From Craterostigma plantagineum (lineage: Eukaryota > Streptophyta > Magnoliopsida > Lamiales > Linderniaceae), in NCBI GenBank assembly GCA_027422505.1, contig JAPQWV010000333.1, forward strand, positions 496,001 to 560,000: DNA of 64,000 nt, written 5' to 3'. Below the pieces are notes generated by a model. The model was given only the letters and a program-made list of their open reading frames with translations, was not told where the DNA came from and searched no databases. A program made the translations under genes and the position numbers. Numbering within the stretch: the first letter of the stretch is position 1; every line of letters begins with the position of its first letter. Shown one piece after another: positions 34,891-46,199 of the stretch.

Positions 34891-36343
34891 CTCGACATGG
34901 AATAGATCTCGGCATTGTTAGTAAATTTCGAGCTAATTCCCAAAATAAATTTGGATATGTATGTACAAAGGTTCGACATTTTAAATGGCGCACAAAGATC
35001 TCGATAAAGAATAAATCTCGATATTATTAGATCTCGACATTGTTATATGTATAAATAAGGATTTCGACATGTACTTCGACTTGTTTTTCGAGATGATTTA
35101 TAAAGTGAATCTCGAGCTTGCATGTTGAATTAAATCTCGATATATCAAGATAGATCCCGATATCAATCATCAAAATAGATCTCAAGTTTTTATACCAAAT
35201 GTCGAGATGTACATTGCTTATTAAAATTACGATGTCGGGCTTCAAACATCTCGTATACCTCCCATAGTGCTTAGTCAATTCATGAAGTTGTTACCTAGTA
35301 TCAATTTGTCAAGTGCTCATTGGTTCTTCAAATACATCACTTCGTGAATCATCTAACACGTGTACTTTACTAACCTAGTTGTCTCCTGATTTTCATTGGT
35401 TCACCAATTGAAGCTCCCAACTCGTGAAGTTCGCAAAGTGGCTCAGATTCGCTAAGTTAATCAATTTGCGTAGTTAGCGAAGCATCTCTTAATTCGCGAT
35501 CCTATGTGAAGTTACCAACAACTTTTTCATTTTATATACTAAAAACCATCGATCAAAATCTATTATTTATCAGGTAATTTACTATTTCATCTGATAACCC
35601 ACATGATCATTACTAAGCTTCTTAAGTTAGGGTTTCTACCCATAATAGGTTTCGAACCCTCATGAACAATCTTTATATTTTGAAAATCCTCAAAACCGAT
35701 ATCCAAACTTACTAAACATGAATTCAAACTTCAAGAATCTATATATATTTAATACGTTCAAAACCTTACCTAATTCATAGGATCCTACAAGGTTTTAAAA
35801 CATGTAATTCTACTAAGGATAAAAAGATGTAAATAAAGTTGTTACCTTCCTTTCGACTTGACAATCGTTCCTAAGCTGGCCAAACTCGTTAAATTCTCCT
35901 AGTTAGGTTGTTGAGTTCTTAGTTTCAACATTTTTAGTTCGAAGTCTTTATGAGTTACAATGAGGTTTCTCTCACTATTGATCGTTGGTATTACATGTTA
36001 GATAAGCATCATCATTTTCCGTTGTATTCATGATGGGACAAGTTAGTGATGTAGTACAGACGTGGATTTCCTTTTTCACTAAGTTATCTTATTAGTTTTG
36101 GGCTTCAATATTCGGCCACTTAATCATTTGGCCATACCTTTACTTAAGCCCAAAATATTTATTATTTACTTGGCTTAGTTATTAAATAAGGCTCGTTCAA
36201 ATATCTTCTGGAATATTTTATTATTTTATTTTCATCCGAATTTTCGTTCATAAATATTTCATATGAATTATTTTCATAATATTCTGTGCTAATTATCCTG
36301 AAATTTCCTATCGTAATCCCGCTTTAAAATTGCGGGTATTACA
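33214..36343 (-). repeat. Array LTR3
   Basis: 3130 bp, almost identical to LTR2. The main length difference is the longer (TA)n run (about 34844-34887). Confidence 0.92.
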
Positions 36344-36693
36344 ATCTCCCCCCTTAAAAAGAATTTCGCCCCCGAAATTCGCCGACTGGTGTAAATTCGG
36401 GTAACGAATTCTGCTATTTTAGTGACACATTTAAATGTGTGACTAAATTCTTAAAATCTGCTAACAAGACATTCTTATTCCTATTCCCATCACACTTCCA
36501 CTGCGCACTCTAGTTAAATATAGCTCATCATATATATTCTTATTGTATACAAATAATCACATAAGCAAATATAACATTTCAAGCAAATAATCACATCGTA
36601 CCGTAAACTTATAGGCAAGGCTGATCCTCCAGGCTTTTGAGCGGCCGTACATGGACAGTCTACATAATCTATATCCTAAGCTCTGATACCACC
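36344..36693 (-). other. Array internal region 3
   Basis: Same structure as internal regions 1 and 2, with the PBS two bases from LTR4. Private variants include CTACATAATC near 36662 and GTAAATTCGGG near 36391. Confidence 0.9.
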
Positions 36694-38321
36694 TGTAGCG
36701 ACCCTCACTTTCAAATCATACTTAGTGGCGGATTTTCGCAACGTAAGTCGCGGAAGACCCGTCTAACAAAACTTTTTCCTACGATATGATATATTACGAC
36801 AAAACGTAACCTACATCATCGTAATCATACAAATGTCGGAGCCCCAAAATATCTATCATATCAAAACATTCCAACATCGCTCCACAGGTCATCATCCATG
36901 TACAGCCTCGCCCTCAAAAGACACTGGAGTACCGCAGTCAGCCCGCCTTAGCCTCGAAGCGCATCAGCGTCGGGCTCGATACCTACAACACACAATACGT
37001 GGAATGAGCTTATAAAGCTCAGTAAGTGAAACCATGCATGCAATGCACGTGACCTAAATAGCGAAGGCATCCGCGCCAGTCCTATCTACTTCTCACATTC
37101 TTCCTGACCTTTCTCACATTCTTCTTGACCTTTCATAACATATTTGGGCTCCTTCGGCTTTCAATCTTACTATGCACCATATAGAGTTCAAACCCCTAAG
37201 GGTTGAATAAGTGACAGTGCACACACTAGGAGGCTAAACCCGAGTACTCAATCTGTGGTTATCCCTATGGTGCCTTTCAATCCCATGCAGTCCCATTGAG
37301 AGGCTAACAGTGCCTTTCAATCCCAATGCGATCCACACTGAGAGGCTACTAGTGCCTTTCAATCCCAATGTGATGGACACTGAGAGGCTACTAGTGCCTT
37401 TCAATCCCAATGCAGTCCCATTGAGAGGCTAACAGTGCCTTTCAATCCCAATGCGGTCCCATTGAGAGGCTAAACCGGGCACACAAATTTTGTTTAACTC
37501 TAAGGCGCCTTCCCATCCCAATGCGGTCTGACACGCGGGCGCTTCTCGCTGGTAGCTTACTACGAGGTCGCCAACACTCGAGGTTCCCTCGGTGCCGCTC
37601 ATACCCTCGAGTCGCATCCTCCAGGTTGCATCTCCCGCTACGGGGTATTCCCCCTACCTTTCGTGAATCAGGTAATTCGGGTCCGTGAATCGCCGTGGTA
37701 GCATAGAAGAGCCGTGACTCATCATTGAGTCAACACAAATGCCTATATCGGCAAATATACATCGCTCTCAAGCGATCTTATACTCATGCACGCTATTTCC
37801 CTGACTCTCATACTAGTCGTGCGTGCATATGCTCATGCCATGAATATGCGTGCCATGTTCATATAATAATTTTCATCACATCAAATCACGTAAGTCACAT
37901 AAGCAAGTAGTCGCATAAAATCATAAGAACACATAACACATAATTTCATGCACATGAAAATTATGTGTTGTAGTTGCGATTTCCACTTACCTGGTATCCT
38001 TAGCTATGTCGTACAGTAAAAATCGCTAACCTTCGAACCCCTAATTATAGAAACATACAAATTAGGGTTTGTTAGTCTAATTATAATTTCATGAAAATTG
38101 GCCTTAGTTTGAAAACCCTAGTTTCGACTTATAAATTCCGAAATCCTGAAATTCCGAATTTGACTTAAATTAAAAGTACCACCTTGAAATTTATAAAGAT
38201 CTCGAAGCCTATTTCCCACCTATCTCGAATTCCTATTAGACTTAATTCTCGAGGTGTATCGCAAGATAGATCTCGATATGTTCTCGACATTTTGTAGTAT
38301 GCTCTAAAGATGGATCTCGAC

Positions 38322-38368
<47 letters not shown>

Positions 38369-38741
38369 CTCGACATGGAATAGATCTCGGCATTGTTAGT
38401 AAATTTCGAGCTAATTCCCAAAATAAATTTGGATATGTATGTACAAAGGTTCGACATTTTAAATGGCGCACAAAGATCTCGATAAAGAATAAATCTCGAT
38501 ATTATTAGATCTCGACATTGTTATATGTATAAATAAGGATTTCGACATGTACTTCGACTTGTTTTTCGAGATGATTTATAAAGTGAATCTCGAGCTTGCA
38601 TGTTGAATTAAATCTCGATATATCAAGATAGATCCCGATATCAATCATCAAAATAGATCTCAAGTTTTTATACCAAATGTCGAGATGTACATTGCTTATT
38701 AAAATTACGATGTCGGGCTTCAAACATCTCGTATACCTCCC
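36694..38741 (-). repeat. Array LTR4, truncated
   Basis: It follows LTR3 closely for 2048 bp and stops after GTATACCTCCC, where the other copies continue ATAGTGC. About 1.07 kb including the PPT-side end is missing, so the array lacks an outer right border and its target duplication cannot be tested. Confidence 0.9.
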
Positions 38742-39505
38742 TGTTTCCGTTTCATTTAATAATAAAAAAAAAAATCGATTCCCACCACCACAGCCTCACG
38801 CCACTGCCTTCCGCCTGCCACCGCTATCGCTGTCGCCTCCTCCCCCTGCCGCCGTCGCCTCTGGCCTTCGCCGTCTCCTCCGCCAAGGCGAGGGTTGTTT
38901 GTTATTTGTTTTGTTTGTTTTTGTTAAAATAATCTCCGGCCGCCGCCCCGTCACCTCTGTCGCCGTCTCCCCATCACCGCCGTCGTCCACCTGCCCCGGC
39001 CTTTCAACTGCCGACGCAACTGCCGTCCCGTCGCCACCCGAGGTGGACTCACCTCCGCCAGCCTTGAGGTTAGCCGCTGAGGTCGGCCGAGGGGTGCCGT
39101 GGTCTGCCGAGGTTCAGCGGGGTCGGGAGAGATCCACCGTCGCCTTCCCTGACTACTTCCACCGGGTGCCGCTGCCGGCTTTTGCCACCCACACTGGCCG
39201 GCCATTTGCGCCAGGCCGTGTTTTCTCCTCGGGGGAGTTCCTCCTAGTTGGAGGTTCTCCCATTCGTGGGAGTTTTTCTCCCCTCGTGGAGTTTCTCTTC
39301 TCCCTTTGTGGGAGTTTCTTCTCCCTTGGTGGAGCTCCCTTCGGGGTCATCTTCCCTTTTTAGGGTTTGAGAACGGATACTGTGCTATCACTCGTCATTT
39401 ACTCAATGGTAATAGTCAATTGTTATAACAGTTTGGTTATTGCTCTATTGTACTTTTGTATCCATCTGGATGTTTGAATGAAATCCTCCCTTCAAAAAAA
39501 AAAGT
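38742..39505 (+). mobile_element. GC-rich insertion ending in a LINE-like poly(A) tail
   Basis: An abrupt change from AT-rich LTR to GC-rich sequence (38780-39360) with a 228-codon frame (38677-39363) rich in Pro, Ser, Ala and Arg and containing repeats of GGGAGTTT(C/T)TCTCCC. It then has an AT-rich tail with GAATGAAATCCTCCCTTC followed by ten A. The tail resembles the 3' ends of plant L1-type LINEs. No target duplication matches across 38741 and 39506. The frame starts inside LTR4, so it is not a host gene. Confidence 0.4.
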
Positions 39506-40091
39506 CCATAACATATTCAACTACCCGAAAATTAAACTAAGCCAAATGAAAATATTTAAGTTACCCGCAAAATCAATTTGGCTCGGCGAATTGTATAAAG
39601 GCCCGAAAAATTAAATAATTGAAGTGCCCGAAATTTTATTCCTTGAATCTACCCAAAAATTTTCAATCTATTTTCAATGTCCGAGAATCGTTTTAGCTCG
39701 GCGAATTTCATCAAGGCCCGAATGTTCTAAATTTCGCCGTTAGTTCTTACTACCCGAATTTTAATTTGAGCTATCCGAAATGTAAGTTAAATCACATACA
39801 AATGCTTACGCTGCCCAAAAGTTCTATCAACCTAAAGTTGCTATGCCCGAAATTTTCTAACCCTAACATATCTGATTTTCGTTGTTACTCTACCCGAATT
39901 TTGCATCCGATACCGAAATTAATTTAGGTCACATAACAAATCCTAAGCTACCCGAATTTCTAGTTGGTGCTACACGAAAATGTAAGCTAATTCATCTGCA
40001 ATATTCGAGTTGCCCGAATTTCTCCTTTAACTATCTGAAAACCTTTTTTCTATCCGAATATAACTCCATCCTTAATTGTTTTTCATACATA
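39506..40091. repeat. CCCGAA-rich microrepeat field (LTR-g-like)
   Basis: About seventeen copies of (G/T)(A/C)CCCGAA(A/T) and several CTCGGCGAA units in AT-rich sequence. LTR-g has the same GGCCCGAAATT and CTCGGCG motifs just before it is cut at 25777, so this may be the rest of that LTR or another copy. Confidence 0.5.
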
Positions 40092-40689
40092 ACTAGTTTC
40101 TTGCCCCGTGCAATGCACGGCTTAATATTTTTTGTCAAAACTACTTATTTTAATTATCCAAAAAAAAATTCGAGCTATTAATGGTTTATTTTGCTTCATC
40201 ATCTTCGATGGTCACCTGTTAGATAAATTAATTTTCTAACTCTAGTGTACATCTTAGAGTCTATAATCAATTGAGAAAGAAAAACATGTAGTTCATGCAT
40301 TTGGATGGTTGTAGCTTGCAGTTGAAGGGAAAAGCAATTCTGATAATATTTTATCGACATGAATCAAAAGAACACGAATCATATCAATACACAATTGTCT
40401 GATAATAAATTATTACACTTTCACTGTCCTCTCCATTGCTATACAACTCATTTCTTTAACCATCTTCGTCCATAAATACAACACTTTATATCTCTGTTGA
40501 GCACGAAAGCATTAATTTAGGAAGTGTTGAAGACGAACCGCGAAATAAATAACTGATAGCGTAGTGGAGAAATGAGCAATTTTTTTCTTTAACGTGGGAG
40601 TTATTTTTCATTCTTATTTAATTTTTTTAAAATATGGGACACGCGTCGCAATTTCAGAACACCTACATTTTCATAATACTATAATAAGA
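40092..40689 (-). mobile_element. Non-autonomous Helitron candidate
   Basis: Read on the minus strand it starts TCTTATTATAGTATTATG after an A and ends with a hairpin CCGTGC-ATT-GCACGG, nine bases, then CTAGT followed by T. A terminal hairpin plus CTRRT, insertion between A and T and no target duplication are the Helitron hallmarks. 598 bp, no Rep/helicase. The 3' end is convincing; the 5' end is a choice among AT-rich options. Confidence 0.5.
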
Positions 40690-40992
40690 TGTATCAACGA
40701 AACAGAGCATATGCACAACAAAATAAACCCAAAATACTCACATGAAGTCATAGAAAAATATTAGCAAATAAATCACAGCGAAATATTACGTGTTGTAGAT
40801 GAGATTTTCACCTACCTCACATCCGAAATTCGATTTATATAGCTTGCCGAATTTTCTGCGTCCTTGTTGAAGTTATTCTTCACTTTTCGTTTCTTTCTCT
40901 TTTCTCAAGTTTTAATTCATCAACCTTTTCGTTTAATGATATGATATAGATCAGATATACAAAAAGCTTGGGGTTTCGTGTGAAGTGACTAG
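40690..40992 (-). repeat. LTR-family fragment
   Basis: It contains TTACGTGTTGTAGATGAGAT and TTTCACCTACCTCACATCC, matching the TTATGTGTTGTAGTTGCGAT...CACTTACCTGG module of the array LTRs. The fragment appears to continue after the hAT MITE at 41518-41720, where TACCCGAATTTT motifs recur. Confidence 0.5.
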
Positions 40993-41517
40993 TATGGATG
41001 GCAATGGGTCGGGTATGGGTCGGATTTGACCGGACCCGAGACCCGACCCGATTGGTTATAAGCGGACCCGGGACCCGCCCCGCCCCGCCTCGGGCTGGAC
41101 CCGAACGAACCGGGTCTGACCCGCCAGAAGCGAATATATTATTTTTTTATTTTTTCTATTTTATTTTTTAAAAGATAAAATAAAGCAAATGCATTGCTTC
41201 AGACTCGAACCCACAACCTAAGCTTTGTAATACCAAACCTCTACTATTAGACCAACTGATTTTTTTTCATAATATTAACAATAACATTATATAACTTAAT
41301 TACAAAATGAGTTATAATATCTTTGTTTTTCGAGGCGGGTTTCGGGCCGGGTCTCGGGGCGGGTTTGGCAAGACCCGAGACCCGTCCCGGACCCGGCCGG
41401 GTAGAAAAATTCAGATACATTACCCGCCCCATACCCGATTATTTTAAAAATACCCGGCCCATTAGGGACGAGTCCGAAGCGGGTCCGGGTCCGGACCCGG
41501 CCCATTGCCATCCCTTA
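40993..41517. mobile_element. hAT-type MITE (GGGTCCGGG-rich) with 8-bp TSD
   Basis: The ends TATGGATGGCAATGGG and CCCATTGCCATCCCTTA form a near-perfect inverted repeat, flanked by the exact 8-bp duplication GTGACTAG (40985-40992, 41518-41525). The arms are built of GACCCG and CGGGTC units. The middle holds a tRNA-like segment (41190-41262). No transposase. Confidence 0.88.
41190..41262 (-). other. tRNA-like segment inside the MITE
   Basis: The minus strand reads GGTCTAATAGTAGAGGTTTG, a spacer with CTTAGGTTGT, then GGGTTCGAGTCTGAAGC. This combines an A-box-like stretch and a near-consensus B box (GGTTCGAGTC) at roughly tRNA spacing, so Pol III transcription is conceivable. No acceptor stem closes. 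Confidence 0.5.
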
Positions 41518-41720
41518 GTGACTAGTAGCTTAATAATGTCTAACCCATGCGTTAAGAAAATTTTTCCTCCCATACTATATTATTTCCTTTTAGTTATCCC
41601 TTGCTTATTTTATTCTCCTACTCGAATTTTCCAAAAGCACTTTACCCGAATTTTAAATGTTGTTACCAGAAGGCCGAAATATACCATAGTTCATTGATTG
41701 ATTGATTACAAATTGGATTT

Positions 41721-42979
41721 TTCAGGTAACTTTCCTACTAAGGTTAGATTCTTTAATTCACATCTTATTAATATTTTGAGGGCTTCTCAATTAGTACCTT
41801 CATTTCTATTTCAGAGTTTCTATTTCTTTATTAAAATTTCTTAAGTTACAACTTACATTGTTAATTATATCAAAATCCCCGAATTGAAGTTTTACGGGTA
41901 TTGCATATGGTTTGTTGTATAACAAATCGATTCTTTTCTTCTAAGTGGTTACAACAACCCAGATTGGGTTGGGGATGTAAGAGATCATCGTTCGACTCAA
42001 GATATTGCTTTAGACTCAGTTCAACTGTGGGGGTAAAATGTGCTATAGTGAGCTATGAAACGCACTATTATTTACGTTATTTAAAACACTGGTTTGGACA
42101 TTGTAACTTCCAAAATTAATGTGGGGGTAAATATCAAAAAGGGTAATTCTATTGGCACCCCTTTTTTTCTATTTACACCCCATAATTAATATTTAAGTAA
42201 ATTATTACATACTTACCAATTAAAAGTTAACTATTTTAAACCATTAAATACTTACCAATTTTAAATTGATAGATAATTACCAGTAAAGTAAATAATAGAT
42301 GCTCGTAAAGATCGACCTAAGAAAACGAAAGAGACTATTATTGCCAGTAATCCTTTATTGATCTTATCAGCTCTCCCAACCTCTCACGTCCAAGTGAACA
42401 TATAGCATATACAATCATATGTCTCATCACCACTCACGTATATAAATTGGATAACTAAAAAAAATAAAGCTGTAAAAGATCATTAAACAAGGCTAGTTTA
42501 CTTAAATTCAACAAGAAAAAATACCTTAAGTAGTGGAGGATCCAATCAAATAGGAAAATTACCTTACGATGAAGGATTCTAACCAAGTTTGGAGCATGCC
42601 CCAACAGCATAAATAGGAGCTCGACCATCACTTTTAAACACACTGCAATGCATACAAGAGCCGCATAAACGAGTTCTAGTGAAAGAATTTGATGGATCCT
42701 TTTAAGGAGTAAGAGCTTCGCGATTGAGATAGGTGCGAGCTAGTGTAGGTACTTCGAGCCGTATACTGTATTTCTTTCAAGGTAGAAGGTGATGCGATAC
42801 GTGTTCGGTTGCAGATTTGAGTTCTCTCCTTTGTCCTTAGACACAAATCCTATTCAACGCTAACATGATACCAGTAATTGATAACTTAGCACTTGAATTT
42901 ATAGTATTTTTTATCTCGTAAATATATTCTTATTTATTTTATTATTTATTGTCTCACATATTTCTTGTGCATATGTAGG
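41721..42979. other. No recognisable gene
   Basis: AT-rich sequence with short frames only. The left part still has CGAA-type motifs of the LTR family. Part of the right end may be the promoter or terminal region of the Mutator-like element that follows. Confidence 0.4.
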
Positions 42980-43615
42980 TTAACGACATTTACGAAATAA
43001 TCGAAGATGATGAACATAGAGAAAGTGATGATACAAATGTTGACGTGACTTGCAATTTTTTCACTGAAAAGGTATATATTTCATCAGTTATTATATATAT
43101 ATATCTTTTATTGCTATTATCATTATAATATATATGTGCTAATTTAGTTCCTAAAGAATAATTCAATTTTAGTTGTTCGATTCTCGAGACGATATAATTT
43201 ATTGGGTATAAAATATGGGAACAAGTCTTGGCTACGTAATTGTCACTAAAAGATCAAGGACTTACTCCGGTGGAAAGTGTTCTAAAGGGTATCTACACAA
43301 GAAAAAAAATCTCTACAAGAAATGTCGGCACAAGAAAGGTTGATTGTCCGTTTGAACTAAAGGAACATCAACGCCAAGTAATTGGCAGAAGTTTACCATT
43401 ATGTGGAATACACAATCATGAACTTGCAGTGGATCTTGAAGGTCATCCATATTCAAGGCGACATTCTAAAAATGAAGGTATATTAGTAGAAGATTTGTCA
43501 AAAAAGAACGTGAAACCTCGAGCTATCCTATCAACACTCAAGAAACATAATGTGGATGATCTTTCAACATCAAAACAGTATATGATACAGACATAAATTA
43601 GGCAGGCAAAATTAA

Positions 43616-44650
43616 GAAAATAATTTAGATTAAGATGATAATTAGAAAGACTTAATCGAAACTAGCGTTTTTGGAAAACATAGAGATAAAAACATGAAAT
43701 AAGACTTTTAGGGACCTCTCAGACACTTTAGGGAGCTAACGACAGGACATAAGGTTTTAGGGACCTCCAAGAGACTATATGAACCTAACGCCCATACTAG
43801 GGAACTATTTTGGGACCTATTGTGCTAAACAGGTCCTGTCGTCCCGAGGAAGCATCGTGAGAAAGCTTCACCAAACGGTCAGAAGTCTGAAAGGACGTCT
43901 GACAACACTGAAAAGCTATTCTGACAGAACCTGTCCTATCCACCTGTTATACCTGACAGCACAGAGCCAAGTCCCATCTCTAGTCGCCTGACATCCCTCA
44001 CAGCACAGAAGTTGTAACTGCTGTAGGAGTGACCTCTGACAGACGGCCTGCCATTCTGTAGCATCGCAGTGCCCAGGAGGTCATATCAGTAGGAATCTGG
44101 GCAATATCCAGGAGCCAGGGACGTACCTTCAGGCAATATCCAAGAGCCTCCTATATAAAGGGGACTTCACCATTTTCACGAGACCATTCTCATTCTAACA
44201 CTTAGAAAACTCTCTCTCTACATTAAACGCAACATCTTTGACGTCCCATTAGCTATTTTCTTATGTGTCCTTGAGAGAAATGTGAGGAATAAGTAGTTTG
44301 AGTGTGTAAATCTTCAAAGTATAGTGAAAGAGGTTTTAGAGCGCCCGTGGACGTAGGATCTGCAAAGATCCGAACCACGTAATTCCTTGTGTCCCTTTAT
44401 TTACCTTCCAACACGTCCCAACACGTCCTCAGACATCCCAACATGTCCCTACACGTCCCAACACGTCCCGACACGTCCCTTTATGTCCCAGCGCGTCCCA
44501 ATACGTCCCAAACATATCACAAACACGTCCCTACGTCCCAAATACGCCCCAAAACACATCCCTTTCACGCCCTACCTTTGTAATAATTAATTCTCCGGCT
44601 ATATAAATCTTCTGAGCCTCACATATAAATTCTTTTGATTGGGATAGCCC
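43616..44650 (+). mobile_element. LTR-like insertion splitting the MULE gene
   Basis: It interrupts transposase homology. It has a TATA box CTATATAAAGGGGAC (44150-44164), a leader with CTCTCTCTCTAC, and a GTGGACGTAGG...CCGAACCACGT block (44349-44382) typical of the U5 part of plant LTRs, followed by a CACGTCCC repeat array. No PBS or second LTR is seen, so a solo LTR is the best reading. Borders are approximate. Confidence 0.5.
44405..44575 (+). repeat. CACGTCCCAA degenerate tandem array
   Basis: About 15 copies of (A)CACGTCCC(A/T) with one- to four-base spacers, on the 3' side of the LTR-like insertion. Each contains the ACGT core of plant bZIP/bHLH sites. Confidence 0.85.
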
Positions 44651-46199
44651 CATATCAGTATATAATGCTTGTCAAAAGTTTCGGGAGATGGCAAAAGATT
44701 GTGAAACTCAAATGCAGGTTGTTATGTCTTTTTTGCATGAAGAATTCTTAAAGTCGTTCCAATAGCTTAACCAATGACTTGGAAGATTTATTTTTCGCCC
44801 ATCCAAAATCGTTGGAGATATGGCATGCATTTCCACATGTGCTTTGATGGAAGCAACATACAAAACAAATAGATACAAAATGCCTCTTCTTGAAATTATT
44901 GGCGTAACATCCACTAATATGACCTTCTGCATAGCATTCGTTCTAATGCAGAAAGAGAATGAGGTCAACTATAAATGGGTGTTAAATTGTCTTAAATCGA
45001 CGATGGATGGATGCGTTCGTTCTCCATGTGTTATTGTCACAGATAAGGAGTTGGCTTTACTAAAAGCATGCAACAACATTTTTCCGGAAGCTAAAGGGTT
45101 ACTCTGCATATGACACATTTATAGAAGTATTATGAAGAAGTGCATGCCTTCAATAACATCAAGTAAAAGCATATAATTCTTTCTATAAGGCATGGACAAC
45201 ACTAGTTGAATCTGAAACAGATGCAGGGGACTTGTCCAACTTGGCACATCTTGAAGCAACATTACTCGATTTTCCAGGTATTCTTTAAAGTATATTTTGT
45301 ATGTTAAATTATTTATAAATTATTATTGATAAGAACTTAAATAAGCTTGTTTAATTACAAGTGTACTTAATTATCTAAATAGTCATTGGTTGACGCCTTA
45401 CAAGGAGATGCTTTTATCTGCTTGGACCGACAAATTTCTTTACTTCGAAATCACACAAAATATAGAGTAGAGAGCCAGCAAGCTAAGTTAAAACGGTATT
45501 GGAGTCTTCACAATCAGATTTGGAGACATTTTATTCAGCAGGTAATTGAGTCTCAAGTTAAGGCTATTAAAGCGAGTATTGAACAAAGCAAGATTCTCAT
45601 TCGGCTTAGATTCAACGAGCATCACTATGAAGAATTACGTGGTTTTGTTTCAATTCATGCACTTGAAATAATATTTAAGGAATTTGAACGATCTAAAGAA
45701 GCTGAATTTATTTCTGAAAATTGTTGATGCCAGCTTCGTACAAGTCATGGACTGCCATGTGCACATGAGCAGATAATGTATTTCAGTAAAGGTCAGTCTA
45801 TCCCATTAGATTTAGTTGGCGAGATTTGGAGGAAACTTGACCTTTCACCATGCACATCTCTAGAAGAAGACGAGTTATGTTGTGATATTGAATTGCAGGT
45901 GATTAATGCGCAAATTGAAAAGCAGTCAAGAACTGGAAAACTCAGTATTTTGAGGAAGTTAAGAGAGATAATTGCACCATCTACAACATTGCTTCGTGAA
46001 CCAAGAATTCATATTACCCGTCGGTGTCCCTCCCATAAAGCTAAACGTTCAGCGCCAATATCGAGATCATCTTCGACGTAGTTGTTCACTTATATCAAAA
46101 TTCAGTGACCGAGATGATGCACAATTTCTAAAAAAACCAGGTACAATCTCTCTTCGAATCAACAATATTCTTTCCATCCATATATTCATCAATTTTCAA

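Larger units (their letters stand above)
26303..38741 (-). mobile_element. Tandem array of a giant-LTR, mini-internal retroelement
   Basis: Order on the plus strand: LTR1 - internal - LTR2 - internal - LTR3 - internal - LTR4 (truncated). The LTRs measure 3095, 3118, 3130 and 2048+ bp; each internal region is about 350 bp. Repeat starts at 26303, 29747, 33214 and 36694 give periods of 3444, 3467 and 3480 bp. Each internal region has, on the minus strand, a tRNA-iMet PBS next to one LTR and a PPT next to the other, so every junction looks like a genuine element internal domain. There is no gag or pol in any unit. LTR2, LTR3 and LTR4 are near-identical, while LTR1 carries many private differences. 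Repeated unequal LTR-LTR recombination from one founding element is the simplest origin. Confidence 0.9.

Noticed and set aside
26303..38741. Short frames repeated in each array unit (for example 60, 61, 62 and 83 codons at the same place in every LTR) as conserved small genes
   Set aside because: They are conserved only because the LTRs are near-identical at DNA level. They lie over minisatellite, microrepeat or LTR-end sequence, on both strands, with no protein-level signature.
38677..39363. 228-codon frame as a host gene
   Set aside because: It starts inside LTR4, crosses a junction, has low-complexity Pro/Ser/Arg composition and overlaps several opposite-strand frames. GC-rich sequence makes chance frames long.
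41940..42000. Another tRNA-like segment (GTTACAACAACCC... GTTCGACTC)
   Set aside because: There is a B-box-like match only; the A box and spacing are unconvincing.
43616..44650. Pararetrovirus promoter region because of TATATAAAGGGG and a leader
   Set aside because: The GTGGACGTAGG...GAACCACGT block is typical of plant LTR U5 sequence, and no viral coding sequence is adjacent.
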